From Burkholderiales bacterium (GTDB lineage: Bacteria; Pseudomonadota; Gammaproteobacteria; Burkholderiales; Burkholderiaceae_C), in contig JAGWTP010000019.1 in assembly GCA_028868895.1 (NCBI GenBank), positions 1 to 45,671 on the forward strand: DNA of 45,671 bases, written 5' to 3'. Below are positions 20,017 to 29,011 of the stretch, one piece after another. Every line of letters starts with the position of its first letter. Within the stretch, counting starts at the first letter, position 1. Made by a program: the position numbers and the translations under genes. The notes under the pieces were generated by a model that saw only the letters and a list, made by a program, of their open reading frames with translations, had not been told where the DNA came from and did not search any database.

Positions 20017-20733
20017 CTAGTAGTCGACCGGCAGAGGGTCGAGGCTGCGCCAAATGTACCATGTGGCCACCGAGCGAAAGGGGGCCCAGGCATCGCCCAC
20101 TTCGCGCGCTTCGGCCCTGGATACGGGCTCGCCGCTGAAGTAGTTGATGCTGATGCCCTTGAGCAGCCCGAGGTCGTCGAGCGGCAGCACGTTCGGGCGC
20201 ATCAGGTGGAAGATCAGGAACATCTCGGCGGTCCAGCGACCGATGCCGCGGATGGCCACGAGTTCATCGACGATGGCCTCGTCGTCCATCTGCTGCCACT
20301 GATCGAAATGCACCGCGCCCGATTCGAAATGCGCGGCCAGGTCGCACAGGTATTCGACCTTGCGGGCCGACAGCCCGGCACCTCGCATCACCGCTGCATT
20401 CAATGCAAGCACCGTGGCAGGTGCAAGTGGTGTCATAGGCTCGCTCATCGTCGCAACGAAACGATCCCATACCGCCTGCGCCGCCTTGACCGAAATCTGC
20501 TGGCCGACGATGGAGCGCGCCAACGTCGTGAACGCATCACCGCGGCTTTGCAGCCGGCCTTCGCCGAATCGCGGAATCAGTTTGCGCATCACGCGATCGC
20601 GCTTGCCCAGGTGCTTGCAGGCCTCGTCCCAATAGGGGGGTGTGACATGCGGCGTGAGGTGCTGCGCTGCGGCCGGCGCAATCGAGGCACCGGCATCGCT
20701 CGCCAAGCTGGTTGTTGCGGTGCGGCCAGGCAT
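20017..20733 (-). CDS. DNA-3-methyladenine glycosylase II (HhH-GPD family)
   Basis: Base-excision repair glycosylase that removes alkylated purines. The 238 residues carry the HhH-GPD core: ARSIVGQQISVKAAQAVWDRF (about 72-92), the helix-hairpin-helix LVAIRGIGRWTAEMFLIF (158-175) and the catalytic aspartate in LPLDDLGLLKGI (D186 or D187). No iron-sulfur cluster cysteines are present, and the long N-terminal domain of E. coli AlkA is missing, so this is the short AlkA-like type. The ATG shares its A with the stop of cysS (TGATG at 20735-20731), coupling the two. The first ~30 residues are low-complexity (ATTSLASDAGASIAPAAAQ). Confidence 0.88.
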   Translation of the reverse strand: MPGRTATTSLASDAGASIAPAAAQHLTPHVTPPYWDEACKHLGKRDRVMRKLIPRFGEGRLQSRGDAFTTLARSIVGQQISVKAAQAVWDRFVATMSEPMTPLAPATVLALNAAVMRGAGLSARKVEYLCDLAAHFESGAVHFDQWQQMDDEAIVDELVAIRGIGRWTAEMFLIFHLMRPNVLPLDDLGLLKGISINYFSGEPVSRAEAREVGDAWAPFRSVATWYIWRSLDPLPVDY

Positions 20734-22106
20734 CAGGCCTTCATCCAGGTGGTGCCGCCCGGCGAATCCTGCAGCACGATGCCCTGCGCAAGCAACTCCT
20801 GGCGGATCTCGTCGGCCAATGCGAAGTCGCGCGCCAGCTTCGCTGCGTTGCGCGCTGCGATGCGGTCGGCAATCCAGGACTCGTCGAGCGTGTTGCCCGA
20901 CTGCAGATAGGTTCTCGGTGCCTGTTGCAGCACGCCGAGCGTGGCCGCCAGGCCCTTGAGCAGCGCGGCGGTGGCGGCATCGCGAGTGCGGTTGAGTTCG
21001 CCGGCCAGTTCGAACAGCACCGCAACGGCCACCGGCGTGTTGAAGTCGTCGTTCATCGCGGCGCGGAACGACGCGGCTGGCGCCAGTGTCCAGTCGATCG
21101 CCAAAGCGGGCACGGCGACACCGTCGAGCGCGGTGTACAGGCGGCGCAGCGATGCGCGCGCATCGTCGAGGTTCACGTCACTGAAATTGAACGGGCTGCG
21201 GTAATGCGTGCGCAGCATGAAGAAGCGGATGGTCTCCCCGTCATAACGTTCCAGCACGTCGCGGATGGTGAAGAAGTTGCCCAGCGACTTGGACATCTTC
21301 ACCTGGTCGACATTGAGCAAGCCGTTATGAACCCAGAACTTTGCCGGCGGCCGGCCGGTCGCTCCTTCGCTTTGCGCGATCTCGTTTTCGTGGTGCGGGA
21401 ATTGCAAGTCGGCGCCGCCACCGTGCAGGTCGAACTGCTCACCCAGCAACGCGCACGCCATCGCCGAGCATTCGATGTGCCAGCCGGGCCGACCGGCACC
21501 GTAGCCAGATGCATAGGTCGCGTCGGCCGGCTCCTGCGGCTTGGCGGCCTTCCAGAGCGCGAAGTCGAGCGGGTCCTGCTTGTCTCCCTGCACCGCCACG
21601 CGCTCGCCCGCTCGCAACTCGTCGATCGACTTGCCCGAGAGCTTGCCGTAGCCGACAAACTTGCGCACCGCGAAGTTCACGTCGCCGCCGGCCGCCCGAT
21701 AGGCCAGGCCCTTGCCCTCGAGCGTGCCGATCATCGAAAGCATCTGCGGCACGTATTCGGTGGCGCGCGGCTCATGGGTCGGGCGTTCGACGCCGAGCGC
21801 GTCGAGGTCGGCGTGCATCGCGATGATCATCTCGTCGGTGAGTTGGCGGATCGGGATGTTGCGCTCGAGCGCGCGCCGGATGATCTTGTCGTCGATGTCG
21901 GTGACGTTGCGCACATACGTGACGCGATACCCGAGCGCTCGCAACCAGCGGTAGATCAAGTCGAACGCGACCATCATGCGCGCGTGACCAACATGGCACA
22001 GGTCGTAGATGGTGATGCCGCACACGTACATGCGCACGTGGTTCGGCTCGATCGGCGCAAAGGTCTCCAGTGCCCTGGACAGCGTGTTGTGTATGCGTAG
22101 CGTCAT
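20733..22106 (-). CDS. cysS: cysteinyl-tRNA synthetase
   Basis: Class Ia synthetase, 457 residues. Zinc ligand C29 in [16 protein letters not shown]-type motif HVGH at 38-41; second zinc-binding region [10 protein letters not shown]; catalytic loop KMSKS at about 270-274 ([19 protein letters not shown]). The DALR-type C-terminal helical domain follows and the protein ends soon after [22 protein letters not shown], a typical CysS end. The gene is divergent from the TPR gene and overlaps by one base with the glycosylase downstream. Confidence 0.97.
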   Translation of the reverse strand: MTLRIHNTLSRALETFAPIEPNHVRMYVCGITIYDLCHVGHARMMVAFDLIYRWLRALGYRVTYVRNVTDIDDKIIRRALERNIPIRQLTDEMIIAMHADLDALGVERPTHEPRATEYVPQMLSMIGTLEGKGLAYRAAGGDVNFAVRKFVGYGKLSGKSIDELRAGERVAVQGDKQDPLDFALWKAAKPQEPADATYASGYGAGRPGWHIECSAMACALLGEQFDLHGGGADLQFPHHENEIAQSEGATGRPPAKFWVHNGLLNVDQVKMSKSLGNFFTIRDVLERYDGETIRFFMLRTHYRSPFNFSDVNLDDARASLRRLYTALDGVAVPALAIDWTLAPAASFRAAMNDDFNTPVAVAVLFELAGELNRTRDAATAALLKGLAATLGVLQQAPRTYLQSGNTLDESWIADRIAARNAAKLARDFALADEIRQELLAQGIVLQDSPGGTTWMKA

Positions 22107-22340
22107 GGGCCGAGGGGCGATTTCGGGCCCGCAAAAGCGCTGCGGGGCCGGGGCATGAATCCGGGGTTTCGTGGGTGTCGGGAGGTTGTCGAACGAGGCG
22201 CCGGACGGTGCGTTGCCAGCGCCGTCAACGACGGCTCGGCACGAGGGCCTGCACTACAATCGCGGCAGTATAACGGGCCGTCGGCGCGCATCGGCTGCGG
22301 TTGCAGGCGACTCCGCGATCCCTACCGACTGCCGCTGCCG

Positions 22341-22922
22341 ATGCCGACATTTCGCCCCACTTTTTCGATGCCTGCGCTGTTGCTGATGGCCTGCCTGGGC
22401 TCGACCATTGCAGTGCACGCCGACGAACTGAGCGATGTGCAACGCCTGTACTACGCGGGTCAGCCGGCCGCGGCCATGCGGCGCGCAGACCAGTACCTCG
22501 CCGCCCATCCGAAGGACCCGCAAATGCGCTTCGTCAAAGGCGTGATGCTCGCCGATGCCAAGCGCAACGCCGAAGCGATCGCGGTGTTCCAGGGGCTCAC
22601 CGAGGACTATCCCGATCTGGCGGAGCCCTACAACAACCTTGCGGCGCTGTACGCTGCCGAGGGCGACTACGCCCAGGCCCGCGCCGCGCTCGAGCAGGCG
22701 CTGCGGGCCAACCCGTCCTATGCCACCGCCTACGAGAATCTCGGCGACGTGTACGCCGCGCTGGCGGCCCAGTCGTACGGCCGCGCGCTCAGGCTGGACC
22801 CGGGCAATGTGACCGTGCCGCCAAAGCTCGCGCTGGTGCGAGACTTGTACAAGCACCCCGTGGGCGGCGCAACGAGCGCGCTGCCCGCGGCCGAGGCACC
22901 GGCATCGGCGCCGAACCATTGA
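22341..22922 (+). CDS. exported TPR-repeat protein
   Basis: A 193-residue protein with an N-terminal signal-like segment (MPTFRPTFSMPALLLMACLGSTIAVHA, predicted cleavage after VHA) and two to three tetratricopeptide repeats: AMRRADQYLAAHPKDPQMRFVKGVMLADAKRNAEAIAVF, LTEDYPDLAEPYNNLAALYAAEGDYAQARAALEQALRANP, SYATAYENLGDVYAALAAQSYGRALRLDP. Such proteins act as periplasmic scaffolds; the specific role is unknown. The start ATG 22341 is chosen because the signal peptide begins there, although the frame is open upstream. It lies just before the periplasmic cyclophilin gene (27 nt). Confidence 0.8.
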   Translation: MPTFRPTFSMPALLLMACLGSTIAVHADELSDVQRLYYAGQPAAAMRRADQYLAAHPKDPQMRFVKGVMLADAKRNAEAIAVFQGLTEDYPDLAEPYNNLAALYAAEGDYAQARAALEQALRANPSYATAYENLGDVYAALAAQSYGRALRLDPGNVTVPPKLALVRDLYKHPVGGATSALPAAEAPASAPNH

Positions 22923-22948
22923 CCGACCTCCACTTTCACAGGACTCCC

Positions 22949-23521
22949 ATGACACTTCAACTCTCCCGTTGGGCCGGTCGCGCCGCGCTGGCCCTTGCAC
23001 TGTGCGTGAGCCTGTCGGCCCAGGCGCAGAAGGTCAAGCTTGCCACGTCGGTGGGTGACATCGTGATCCAGCTCGATGCCGCCAAGGCGCCGAAGACCGT
23101 CGACAACTTTTTGCAGTACGTGAAGGCGGGCCACTACGACGGCACCATCTTTCACCGTGTGATCGGCAGCTTCATGATCCAGGGTGGCGGCATGACACCC
23201 GACATGAAAGAGAAGCCCACTCGCGCGCCGATTCCGCTGGAAAGCCACAACGGCCTGAGCAATGTGCGCGGCACCGTGGCGATGGCGCGCACCTCTGATC
23301 CGAACTCGGCGACCGCGCAGTTCTTCATCAACGTCAACGACAACAGGCGCCTCGACGCCGCGAACTCCCCTGACGGCAACGGCTACGCGGTGTTCGGCAA
23401 GGTGCTGTCGGGAATGGACGTGGTCGACAAGATCCGCGCCGTGCCCACCGGCAGCAAGGGCCCCTACGACGACGTACCGATCACGCCCATCACGATCAAC
23501 AAGGCCACTGTGGAGAAATGA
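22949..23521 (+). CDS. periplasmic peptidyl-prolyl cis-trans isomerase (cyclophilin A type)
   Basis: A 190-residue cyclophilin with a signal peptide ([27 protein letters not shown], cleavage after AQA). The isomerase core shows [14 protein letters not shown] (catalytic Arg), [21 protein letters not shown] and [18 protein letters not shown]. This is the exported PpiA-like copy, assisting folding at proline bonds in the periplasm. It overlaps by 4 nt with the following cytoplasmic-type cyclophilin gene if that uses ATG 23518. The pair are clearly paralogues, alignable over the whole core. Confidence 0.93.
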   Translation: MTLQLSRWAGRAALALALCVSLSAQAQKVKLATSVGDIVIQLDAAKAPKTVDNFLQYVKAGHYDGTIFHRVIGSFMIQGGGMTPDMKEKPTRAPIPLESHNGLSNVRGTVAMARTSDPNSATAQFFINVNDNRRLDAANSPDGNGYAVFGKVLSGMDVVDKIRAVPTGSKGPYDDVPITPITINKATVEK

Positions 23522-24027
23522 ACATGAGCACACAAGTCGACATCGAAACCAGCAAGGGCACGATCCGCATCGAGCTGAACGAAGACAAGGCGCCGATCTC
23601 GTCGCGCAACTTCCTCGAGTACGTGGACGCCGGCCACTACAACGGCACGGTGTTCCACCGCGTCATTCCCGGCTTCATGATCCAGGGCGGTGGCTTCGAG
23701 GCCGGCATGCGCCAGAAGCCGACCAACGCCACGATCACCAACGAAGCCAACAACGGCCTGAAGAACGACCGCTACACGCTGGCAATGGCGCGCACCTCGG
23801 CGCCGCATTCGGCCAGCTCGCAGTTCTTCATCAACGCGACCGACAACAACTTCCTGAACTTCACCGCCGAAACCGCCTCGGGCTGGGGTTACGCGGTGTT
23901 CGCCAAGGTGGTCTCCGGCCGCGAAGTGGTCGATGCCATCGAGGCCGTGAAGACCGGCAACAAAGGCGGGCACGGCGATGTGCCGCTCGAAGACGTTCTG
24001 ATCGTGCGCGCCGCGCGCGTCGGCTGA
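23518..24027 (+). CDS. ppiB: cytoplasmic peptidyl-prolyl cis-trans isomerase B (cyclophilin)
   Basis: A 169-residue cyclophilin without a signal peptide: [95 protein letters not shown]. The catalytic Arg, Phe and Gln positions of the family are kept. Two starts are possible: ATG 23518, overlapping the upstream stop (ATGA), or ATG 23524 (MSTQVDIE). It accelerates proline isomerisation in the cytoplasm. Tandem periplasmic and cytoplasmic copies suggest a local duplication followed by gain or loss of the signal peptide. Confidence 0.95.
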   Translation: MNMSTQVDIETSKGTIRIELNEDKAPISSRNFLEYVDAGHYNGTVFHRVIPGFMIQGGGFEAGMRQKPTNATITNEANNGLKNDRYTLAMARTSAPHSASSQFFINATDNNFLNFTAETASGWGYAVFAKVVSGREVVDAIEAVKTGNKGGHGDVPLEDVLIVRAARVG

Positions 24028-24062
24028 ACGTCGCCTCGAATCAACGCGGAGCAGTCGAGTCG

Positions 24063-24863
24063 GTGAATGCCCTGCCGGGGCGCCTCGCGCCGCTCGAAGT
24101 CGTTGCCCCGCCCGAGTGGCGCAGCATCGACTTCATCAGCGACCTGCACCTGGCCGAAGACACGCCGCGCGCATTTGCGGCGTGGCGCGACTACCTCCTG
24201 CACACCACCGCCGACGCGATCTTCATCCTCGGCGACCTGTTCGAAGCCTGGGTCGGTGACGACGCCCGCCATGCAGGCTTCGAGGCCAGCGCGGCCGCAG
24301 TGCTGACCGCAGCGGCCTCGCGACGCAGCATCGCCTTCATGGTGGGCAATCGCGATTTTCTGGTGGGCAGCGAACTGCTCGACGCCTGCGGCGTGCGCGC
24401 CCTCCCCGATCCGACGGTGCTCAGCGCGTTCGGTCAGCGCGCGCTGCTGACGCACGGCGACGCCTGGTGCATCGCCGACCTGGCCTACCAACACTACCGC
24501 GCCCAGGTCAGAGCGCCAGACTGGCAGGCGCAGGTGCTGGCCATGCCGCTCGACGATCGACGCGTTCTGGCGCGCCGCATGCGGTCGGAAAGCGAGCGCC
24601 AGGCCGCCGTACATCCGGGCGAATGGTTCGACGTGGACAAGCCCACTGCCGTGCACTGGATGACGGCAACCCGCACCCAGACGCTGGTACACGGCCACAC
24701 GCACCGGCCGGCGACTGAGGCCCTGGCACCTGGGTTCGTTCGCCATGTATTGAGCGACTGGGAGCTCGATCGCGCCACCGTGCCACGGGCGCAGGTGCTG
24801 CGCTGGCAGTCCGGCGGCTGGGTCCGGATCGTGCCCGTCGACGCCGTCGATCCCGCCCGCTGA
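24063..24863 (+). CDS. lpxH: UDP-2,3-diacylglucosamine diphosphatase LpxH
   Basis: Calcineurin-like phosphoesterase that hydrolyses UDP-2,3-diacylglucosamine to lipid X in lipid A synthesis at the inner membrane. All metal-binding motifs are visible: DFISDLHLAED, GDLFEAWVGDD, VGNRDFLVGSEL, LTHGDAWCIAD and HGHTHRP. The start is taken as GTG 24063 (VNALPGRLAPLEVV), which gives 266 residues and a slightly long N terminus; I see no in-frame ATG between the preceding stop region and the first metal motif. It follows ppiB by 35 nt and precedes the metallopeptidase gene by 2 nt. Confidence 0.92.
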   Translation: MNALPGRLAPLEVVAPPEWRSIDFISDLHLAEDTPRAFAAWRDYLLHTTADAIFILGDLFEAWVGDDARHAGFEASAAAVLTAAASRRSIAFMVGNRDFLVGSELLDACGVRALPDPTVLSAFGQRALLTHGDAWCIADLAYQHYRAQVRAPDWQAQVLAMPLDDRRVLARRMRSESERQAAVHPGEWFDVDKPTAVHWMTATRTQTLVHGHTHRPATEALAPGFVRHVLSDWELDRATVPRAQVLRWQSGGWVRIVPVDAVDPAR

Positions 24864-24865
24864 AG

Positions 24866-25633
24866 ATGCTCGAATGGCTGAAGCGCCGGCGCGACGCGCG
24901 CACGCTCGTGCGTCGTCCGATTCCCGATGCGCTGTGGAGTTCGACGCTCGCGCGCTTTGCGTTCCTGGCACGACGCAGCGACGCCGACGTGGCGCAGTTG
25001 CGCGACATGGCCACACTGTTTCTGGCCGCCAAGGAATTTACGGGTGCCCAGGGACTGCGGGTCGATGACGCGATGGCCGTCGCGATCGCCGCGCAGGCTT
25101 GCCTGCCTGTGCTCAAGCTCGGCCTGGATTGGTACGACGGGTTCAAGGGCATCGTCGTGCATGCCGATGCGGTGGTCGCCCAGCGCGAAGTCGTCGACGA
25201 GGCAGGCGTCGTGCACGCCTACGAGGAGGAACTCTCCGGTGAAGCCATGCACGGCGGCCCGGTGATGTTGTCGTGGGTCGACGTGATGGACGCCGACGCG
25301 TCGGCCGAGGTGGGCTACAACGTGGTGATCCACGAGTTCGCCCATGTGCTCGACATGCGAGATGGCACGGCCGACGGCGTGCCGCCCCAGCCCGACCGCG
25401 CGGCGCGCGAAAGGTGGACGCGCGTGCTGTCGGCCGAATACCGGCGGTTTTGCGACCGTGTCGATGCACAGGTGGACACCTTGCTCGACCCCTACGCGGC
25501 CCTTGCGCCCGAGGAGTTCTTCGCGGTCGCCTGCGAGGTGTTCTTCGTGGCACCACAAGACCTGCTCGCCGAGCACGCGCCAATGTACGAACTGCTGCGC
25601 GACTACTTCAATCAGGACCCGGCGTCGTATTGA
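24866..25633 (+). CDS. mtfA: MtfA-like zinc metallopeptidase (M90 family)
   Basis: A 255-residue protein of the MtfA/DUF980 family. The zinc-binding HEFAH motif is at about residues 156-160 (VVIHEFAHVLDMRDG), and PEEFFAVACEVFFVAPQDLLAEHAPMYELLRDYFNQDP forms the conserved C-terminal end. In E. coli MtfA binds the repressor Mlc and affects glucose PTS expression; whether that applies here is unknown, since no Mlc or PTS gene is in view. The start is 2 nt after the lpxH stop, so it is the last gene of the plus-strand run that begins at the TPR gene. Confidence 0.9.
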   Translation: MLEWLKRRRDARTLVRRPIPDALWSSTLARFAFLARRSDADVAQLRDMATLFLAAKEFTGAQGLRVDDAMAVAIAAQACLPVLKLGLDWYDGFKGIVVHADAVVAQREVVDEAGVVHAYEEELSGEAMHGGPVMLSWVDVMDADASAEVGYNVVIHEFAHVLDMRDGTADGVPPQPDRAARERWTRVLSAEYRRFCDRVDAQVDTLLDPYAALAPEEFFAVACEVFFVAPQDLLAEHAPMYELLRDYFNQDPASY

Positions 25634-25643
25634 CGACGGCATG

Positions 25644-25664
25644 AAAAAGGGGGCCGAAGCCCCC
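25644..25664 (-). terminator. intrinsic terminator of clpSA
   Basis: On the minus strand GGGGGC-TTCG-GCCCCC followed by five T residues (plus-strand A-run 25644-25648), 22 nt after the clpA stop. A six-pair stem with a stable UUCG loop. It may also stop plus-strand transcripts from mtfA, but that side lacks a U-tract. Confidence 0.85.
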
Positions 25665-25685
25665 GCTGTTGCGCCTCGCCAAGCA

Positions 25686-27989
25686 CTAAGCGGTCGCCGG
25701 CTCTGCCTTCGGCCTGTCGCTCTTCTTCACGGGCTGAATGTCGAGAGCAGGTTTGCCGTCGGCGTCGACGTCAACCGTCAGTCGCCCGCCGTCGACGAGC
25801 CTGCCGAACAGCAGTTCGTCGGCCAGTGCACGGCGGATCGTGTCCTGGATCAGGCGCTGCATCGGGCGCGCACCCATCAAGGGGTCGAAGCCCTTCTTGG
25901 CAAGCTGCTTGCGCAGCGCGTCGGTGAACGTGACATCGACCTTCTTTTCTCCGAGCTGGCTTTCGAGCTGCAGCAGGAACTTGTCGACCACGCGAAGGAT
26001 GATCTCTTCGTCCAGCGCCTTGAAGCTCACGGTCGCGTCGAGCCGGTTGCGGAACTCGGGCGTGAACAAGCGCTTGATGTCGGCCATCTCATCACCGGCC
26101 TCGCGCGAATTGGTGAACCCGATCGTCGCCTTGTTCATCGTCTCGGCGCCGGCGTTGGTCGTCATGATGATGATGACGCTGCGAAAGTCGGCCTTGCGCC
26201 CGTTGTTGTCGGTCAGCGTGCCGTGGTCCATGACCTGCAGCAGCACGTTGAAGACATCCGGGTGCGCCTTCTCGATCTCGTCGAGCAGCAACACGGCATG
26301 CGGCTTCTTCGAGATCGCCTCGGTCAGCAAGCCGCCCTGGTCGAAGCCGACATAGCCCGGAGGCGCGCCGATCAGCCGGCTCACCGCATGGCGTTCCATG
26401 TACTCGCTCATGTCGAAGCGAATCAGCTCGATGCCCAGGATGTAGGCGAGCTGCTTGGCAACCTCGGTCTTGCCCACGCCGGTGGGCCCACTGAAGAGGA
26501 ACGAGCCGATCGGCTTGTCGGGCCGGCCCAGGCCGGAGCGCGCCATCTTGATTGCCGAGGCCAGCGCTTCGATCGCCGGCTCCTGGCCGAACACGACGCT
26601 GTTCAGATCCCGGTCGAGCGTCTTGAGCTTGGAGCGGTCGTCGTTGGACACGCTCGCGGGCGGAATGCGCGCAATCTTGGCGACGATCTCTTCGACCTCG
26701 TTGCGCGTGATCGTCTTCTTCTGCTTGCTCTTGGGCAGGATGCGCTGAGCCGCACCGGCCTCGTCGATCACGTCGATCGCCTTGTCGGGCAGGTGCCGGT
26801 CGTTGATGAACTTGGCCGACAACTCGGCGGCGGCCTGCAACGCACCGAGCGCGTACTTGACGCTGTGGTGTTCCTCGAAGCGCGACTTCAGGCCCTTCAG
26901 GATCTCGACCGTCTGCTCGACCGAAGGCTCGATCACGTCGATCTTCTGGAACCGCCGGGACAGTGCAGCGTCCTTCTCGAAAATGCCGCGGTACTCGGTG
27001 AAGGTGGTCGCACCGATGCACTTCATCGCCCCCGAGCTTAACGCCGGCTTGAGCAGGTTGCTCGCGTCGAGCGTGCCGCCCGACGCCGCACCGGCGCCGA
27101 TCAGCGTGTGGATCTCGTCGATGAAGAGCACCGCATTCGGCTGGTCTTTGAGCTGCTTGAGCACACCCTTCAGGCGCTGCTCGAAATCGCCACGGTACTT
27201 GGTACCCGCCAGCAGCGCGCCCATGTCAAGCGAATACACGACCGACTCGGCGAGCACCTCGGGCACATCCTTTTGAGTGATGCGCCACGCCAGGCCTTCG
27301 GCAATTGCGGTCTTGCCCACACCGGCCTCGCCGACCAGCAGCGGGTTGTTCTTGCGCCGGCGGCACAGGATCTGGATCACGCGCTCGACCTCGTGCTCGC
27401 GCCCGATCAGTGGATCGATCTTGCCATCGCGGGCCAGCTGGTTCAGGTTCTGGGTGAACTGATCCAGCGGCGAGCCCTTGCCATCGCCTTCTTCTTTTTC
27501 ACTTTCGCTGCCCGATGCGCCTTCGCTCGGTTTGGCAGGTTCCGGCGGGTCGCTCTTCTTGATACCGTGGGCGATGAAGTTCACCACGTCGAGCCGGGTC
27601 ACGCCCTGCTGGTGCAGGTAGTAGACGGCGTGAGAGTCCTTCTCGCCGAAGATCGCGACCAGCACGTTGGCGCCCGTCACTTCCTTCTTGCCGCTGCCGG
27701 TGGACTGCACGTGCATGATCGCGCGCTGGATCACGCGCTGAAAGCCCAGCGTCGGCTGGGTGTCGACCTCGTCGGAGCCGCCCACGGTGGGTGTGTTCTC
27801 CTTGATGAAGCCCAGCAGGCTCTTGCGCAGGTCGTCGCCGTTGGCGGAGCAGGCACGCAGCACCTCGGCTGCCGACGGGTTGTCGAGCAGTGCCATCAAC
27901 AGGTGCTCGACGGTGATGAACTCGTGGCGCTGCTGGCGCGCCTCGACGAACGCCATGTGCAGACTGACTTCAAGTTCTTGGGCAATCAT
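25686..27989 (-). CDS. clpA: ATP-dependent Clp protease ATP-binding subunit ClpA
   Basis: Hexameric AAA+ unfoldase that feeds ClpP and receives N-degron substrates from ClpS. The 767 residues show the Clp N domain (two repeats, [30 protein letters not shown]), an acidic linker (about 140-165), AAA-1 with [14 protein letters not shown] near 220 and AAA-2 with [14 protein letters not shown] near 500, ending in the D2 small domain. The start ATG 27989 overlaps the clpS stop by 4 nt; an in-frame ATG 18 nt upstream lies inside clpS and is less likely. Like other ClpA proteins it has no ClpB-type middle domain. Confidence 0.97.
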   Translation of the reverse strand: MIAQELEVSLHMAFVEARQQRHEFITVEHLLMALLDNPSAAEVLRACSANGDDLRKSLLGFIKENTPTVGGSDEVDTQPTLGFQRVIQRAIMHVQSTGSGKKEVTGANVLVAIFGEKDSHAVYYLHQQGVTRLDVVNFIAHGIKKSDPPEPAKPSEGASGSESEKEEGDGKGSPLDQFTQNLNQLARDGKIDPLIGREHEVERVIQILCRRRKNNPLLVGEAGVGKTAIAEGLAWRITQKDVPEVLAESVVYSLDMGALLAGTKYRGDFEQRLKGVLKQLKDQPNAVLFIDEIHTLIGAGAASGGTLDASNLLKPALSSGAMKCIGATTFTEYRGIFEKDAALSRRFQKIDVIEPSVEQTVEILKGLKSRFEEHHSVKYALGALQAAAELSAKFINDRHLPDKAIDVIDEAGAAQRILPKSKQKKTITRNEVEEIVAKIARIPPASVSNDDRSKLKTLDRDLNSVVFGQEPAIEALASAIKMARSGLGRPDKPIGSFLFSGPTGVGKTEVAKQLAYILGIELIRFDMSEYMERHAVSRLIGAPPGYVGFDQGGLLTEAISKKPHAVLLLDEIEKAHPDVFNVLLQVMDHGTLTDNNGRKADFRSVIIIMTTNAGAETMNKATIGFTNSREAGDEMADIKRLFTPEFRNRLDATVSFKALDEEIILRVVDKFLLQLESQLGEKKVDVTFTDALRKQLAKKGFDPLMGARPMQRLIQDTIRRALADELLFGRLVDGGRLTVDVDADGKPALDIQPVKKSDRPKAEPATA

Positions 27990-28342
27990 GCGGCCTCCAT
28001 AATGCATTGCAACGGGTGACCGCCACGGCGCGCGGCGGCCAACACCAATTCAACCTTCGTAGCAGCGACGTCTTTCGAGTAGACGCCGCAAACGCCTCGC
28101 CCGTCATGGTGGATCTTCAGCATGATCTGGGTCGCGGTTTCGAGGTCACGCTTGAAGTACTCCTGCAGCACCATCACGACGAACTCCATCGGCGTGTAGT
28201 CGTCGTTGAGCAAGACCACCTGGTACATGCGGGGCGGCTCGGTCTTGGCAACTTTGCGCTCGACCACCACCGCGCCCTGCCCGTCGCCGGGCTGAGGACG
28301 CACCACTGGCGGCGTGGGCGGCGGGGGATTTCGCTGAGGCAT
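27986..28342 (-). CDS. clpS: ClpS adaptor (N-end rule)
   Basis: Adaptor that binds proteins with N-terminal Leu, Phe, Tyr or Trp and hands them to ClpA. The 118 residues contain the ClpS core: [28 protein letters not shown], then [47 protein letters not shown]. The hydrophobic pocket residues (ND in [12 protein letters not shown] in IHHDG) are present. The N-terminal tail is proline-rich ([20 protein letters not shown]). The stop overlaps the clpA start (ATGA). A TAGAAT box lies only 6 nt before the ATG; see the finding on a possible leaderless transcript. Confidence 0.96.
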   Translation of the reverse strand: MPQRNPPPPTPPVVRPQPGDGQGAVVVERKVAKTEPPRMYQVVLLNDDYTPMEFVVMVLQEYFKRDLETATQIMLKIHHDGRGVCGVYSKDVAATKVELVLAAARRGGHPLQCIMEAA

Positions 28343-28348
28343 GGATTC

Positions 28349-28354
28349 ATTCTA
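28349..28354 (-). promoter_or_regulatory. possible -10 box of clpS
   Basis: TAGAAT on the minus strand ends 6 nt before the clpS ATG (28342). No good -35 hexamer is seen at 17 bp (GAAACG). If used, transcription would start at or next to the A of the start codon. Confidence 0.3.
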
Positions 28355-28530
28355 TCGAGTTGATGCGTTCGCGTTTCGACCCTTCCCATATTGCGCCCAA
28401 GCCGCATTGTGCAAGGCCCGATTTGCGCCCGCACGGGCGTGCATAGTTGGGCTCTTCGGCAGCTTTGGACGAGGCGCCGCCGCTGGTTTGCACCGCAGTT
28501 CACCCGACGCCTTGGCGGGTGTTTCCATTC

Positions 28531-28560
28531 TTGACACTGGCTTCGCGTCGCCGCGAAAAT
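28531..28560 (+). promoter_or_regulatory. predicted promoter of the cold-shock gene
   Basis: TTGACA at 28531-28536, an 18-bp spacer and GAAAAT at 28555-28560, leaving a leader of about 37 nt before the ATG. The -35 is perfect, the -10 is moderate. Confidence 0.45.
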
Positions 28561-28603
28561 GCGTCGTGCGCAGCGCGCGTCGCCGCGTGCGGGGAGTACC
28601 GCC

Positions 28604-28879
28604 ATGGCCACCGGCAAAGTGAAATGGTTCAACGATGCAAAGGGTTTCGGTTTCATCGAACCCGAGGCTGGCGGCGAAGACGTCTTCGCGCACTTTTCGG
28701 CCATCCAGATGGATGGCTTCCGAACCCTGAAGCAGGGTGGCCGGGTCCGCTTCGAGATCGTTCAGGGGCCCAAGGGCCAACTCGCGCAGAACATCGCGAT
28801 GATCGACGCCCCTGCTGAAGAGGCACCGTCTCCTCCATCCTCGAACACGGCGGCCTCGCCGACTTCCGGAACCGTCTGA
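28604..28879 (+). CDS. cold-shock domain protein (CspA family)
   Basis: A 91-residue protein: cold-shock domain [64 protein letters not shown] with RNP1 (KGFGFIEP) and RNP2 (DVFAHFSAI), then a ~20-residue Pro/Ser/Ala tail ([23 protein letters not shown]) not found in E. coli CspA. It binds single-stranded RNA/DNA and melts mRNA structure. The start is ATG 28604 with GGGGAG about 8 nt upstream. It is divergent from clpS; cold induction cannot be read from the short leader. Confidence 0.93.
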   Translation: MATGKVKWFNDAKGFGFIEPEAGGEDVFAHFSAIQMDGFRTLKQGGRVRFEIVQGPKGQLAQNIAMIDAPAEEAPSPPSSNTAASPTSGTV

Positions 28880-28894
28880 TCCATCGATCTCTCG

Positions 28895-28931
28895 CCACGA
28901 ACAAGCCCGCCACCGGCGGGCTTGTTCGTGG
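28895..28931. terminator. 17-bp perfect inverted repeat downstream of the cold-shock gene
   Basis: CCACGAACAAGCCCGCC (28895-28911) and GGCGGGCTTGTTCGTGG (28915-28931) pair perfectly around a 3-nt loop. It starts 15 nt after the csp stop and lies 80 nt from the end of the convergent gene at 29012, so it can act as a bidirectional terminator. Neither side has a clean U-tract, although the right arm contains CTTGTT. Confidence 0.65.
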
Positions 28932-29011
28932 TGGGCGCGTCACCGGAACACCATCGACACCGGGCCGGTCACAGTTCGCCGGGTCCATGCAGATTGGCGC
29001 CGGCCCGACGC

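Noticed and set aside
22232-22260. TACAAT box before the TPR gene as promoter
   Set aside because: No acceptable -35 hexamer is found at 16-18 bp, so it was not listed as a feature.
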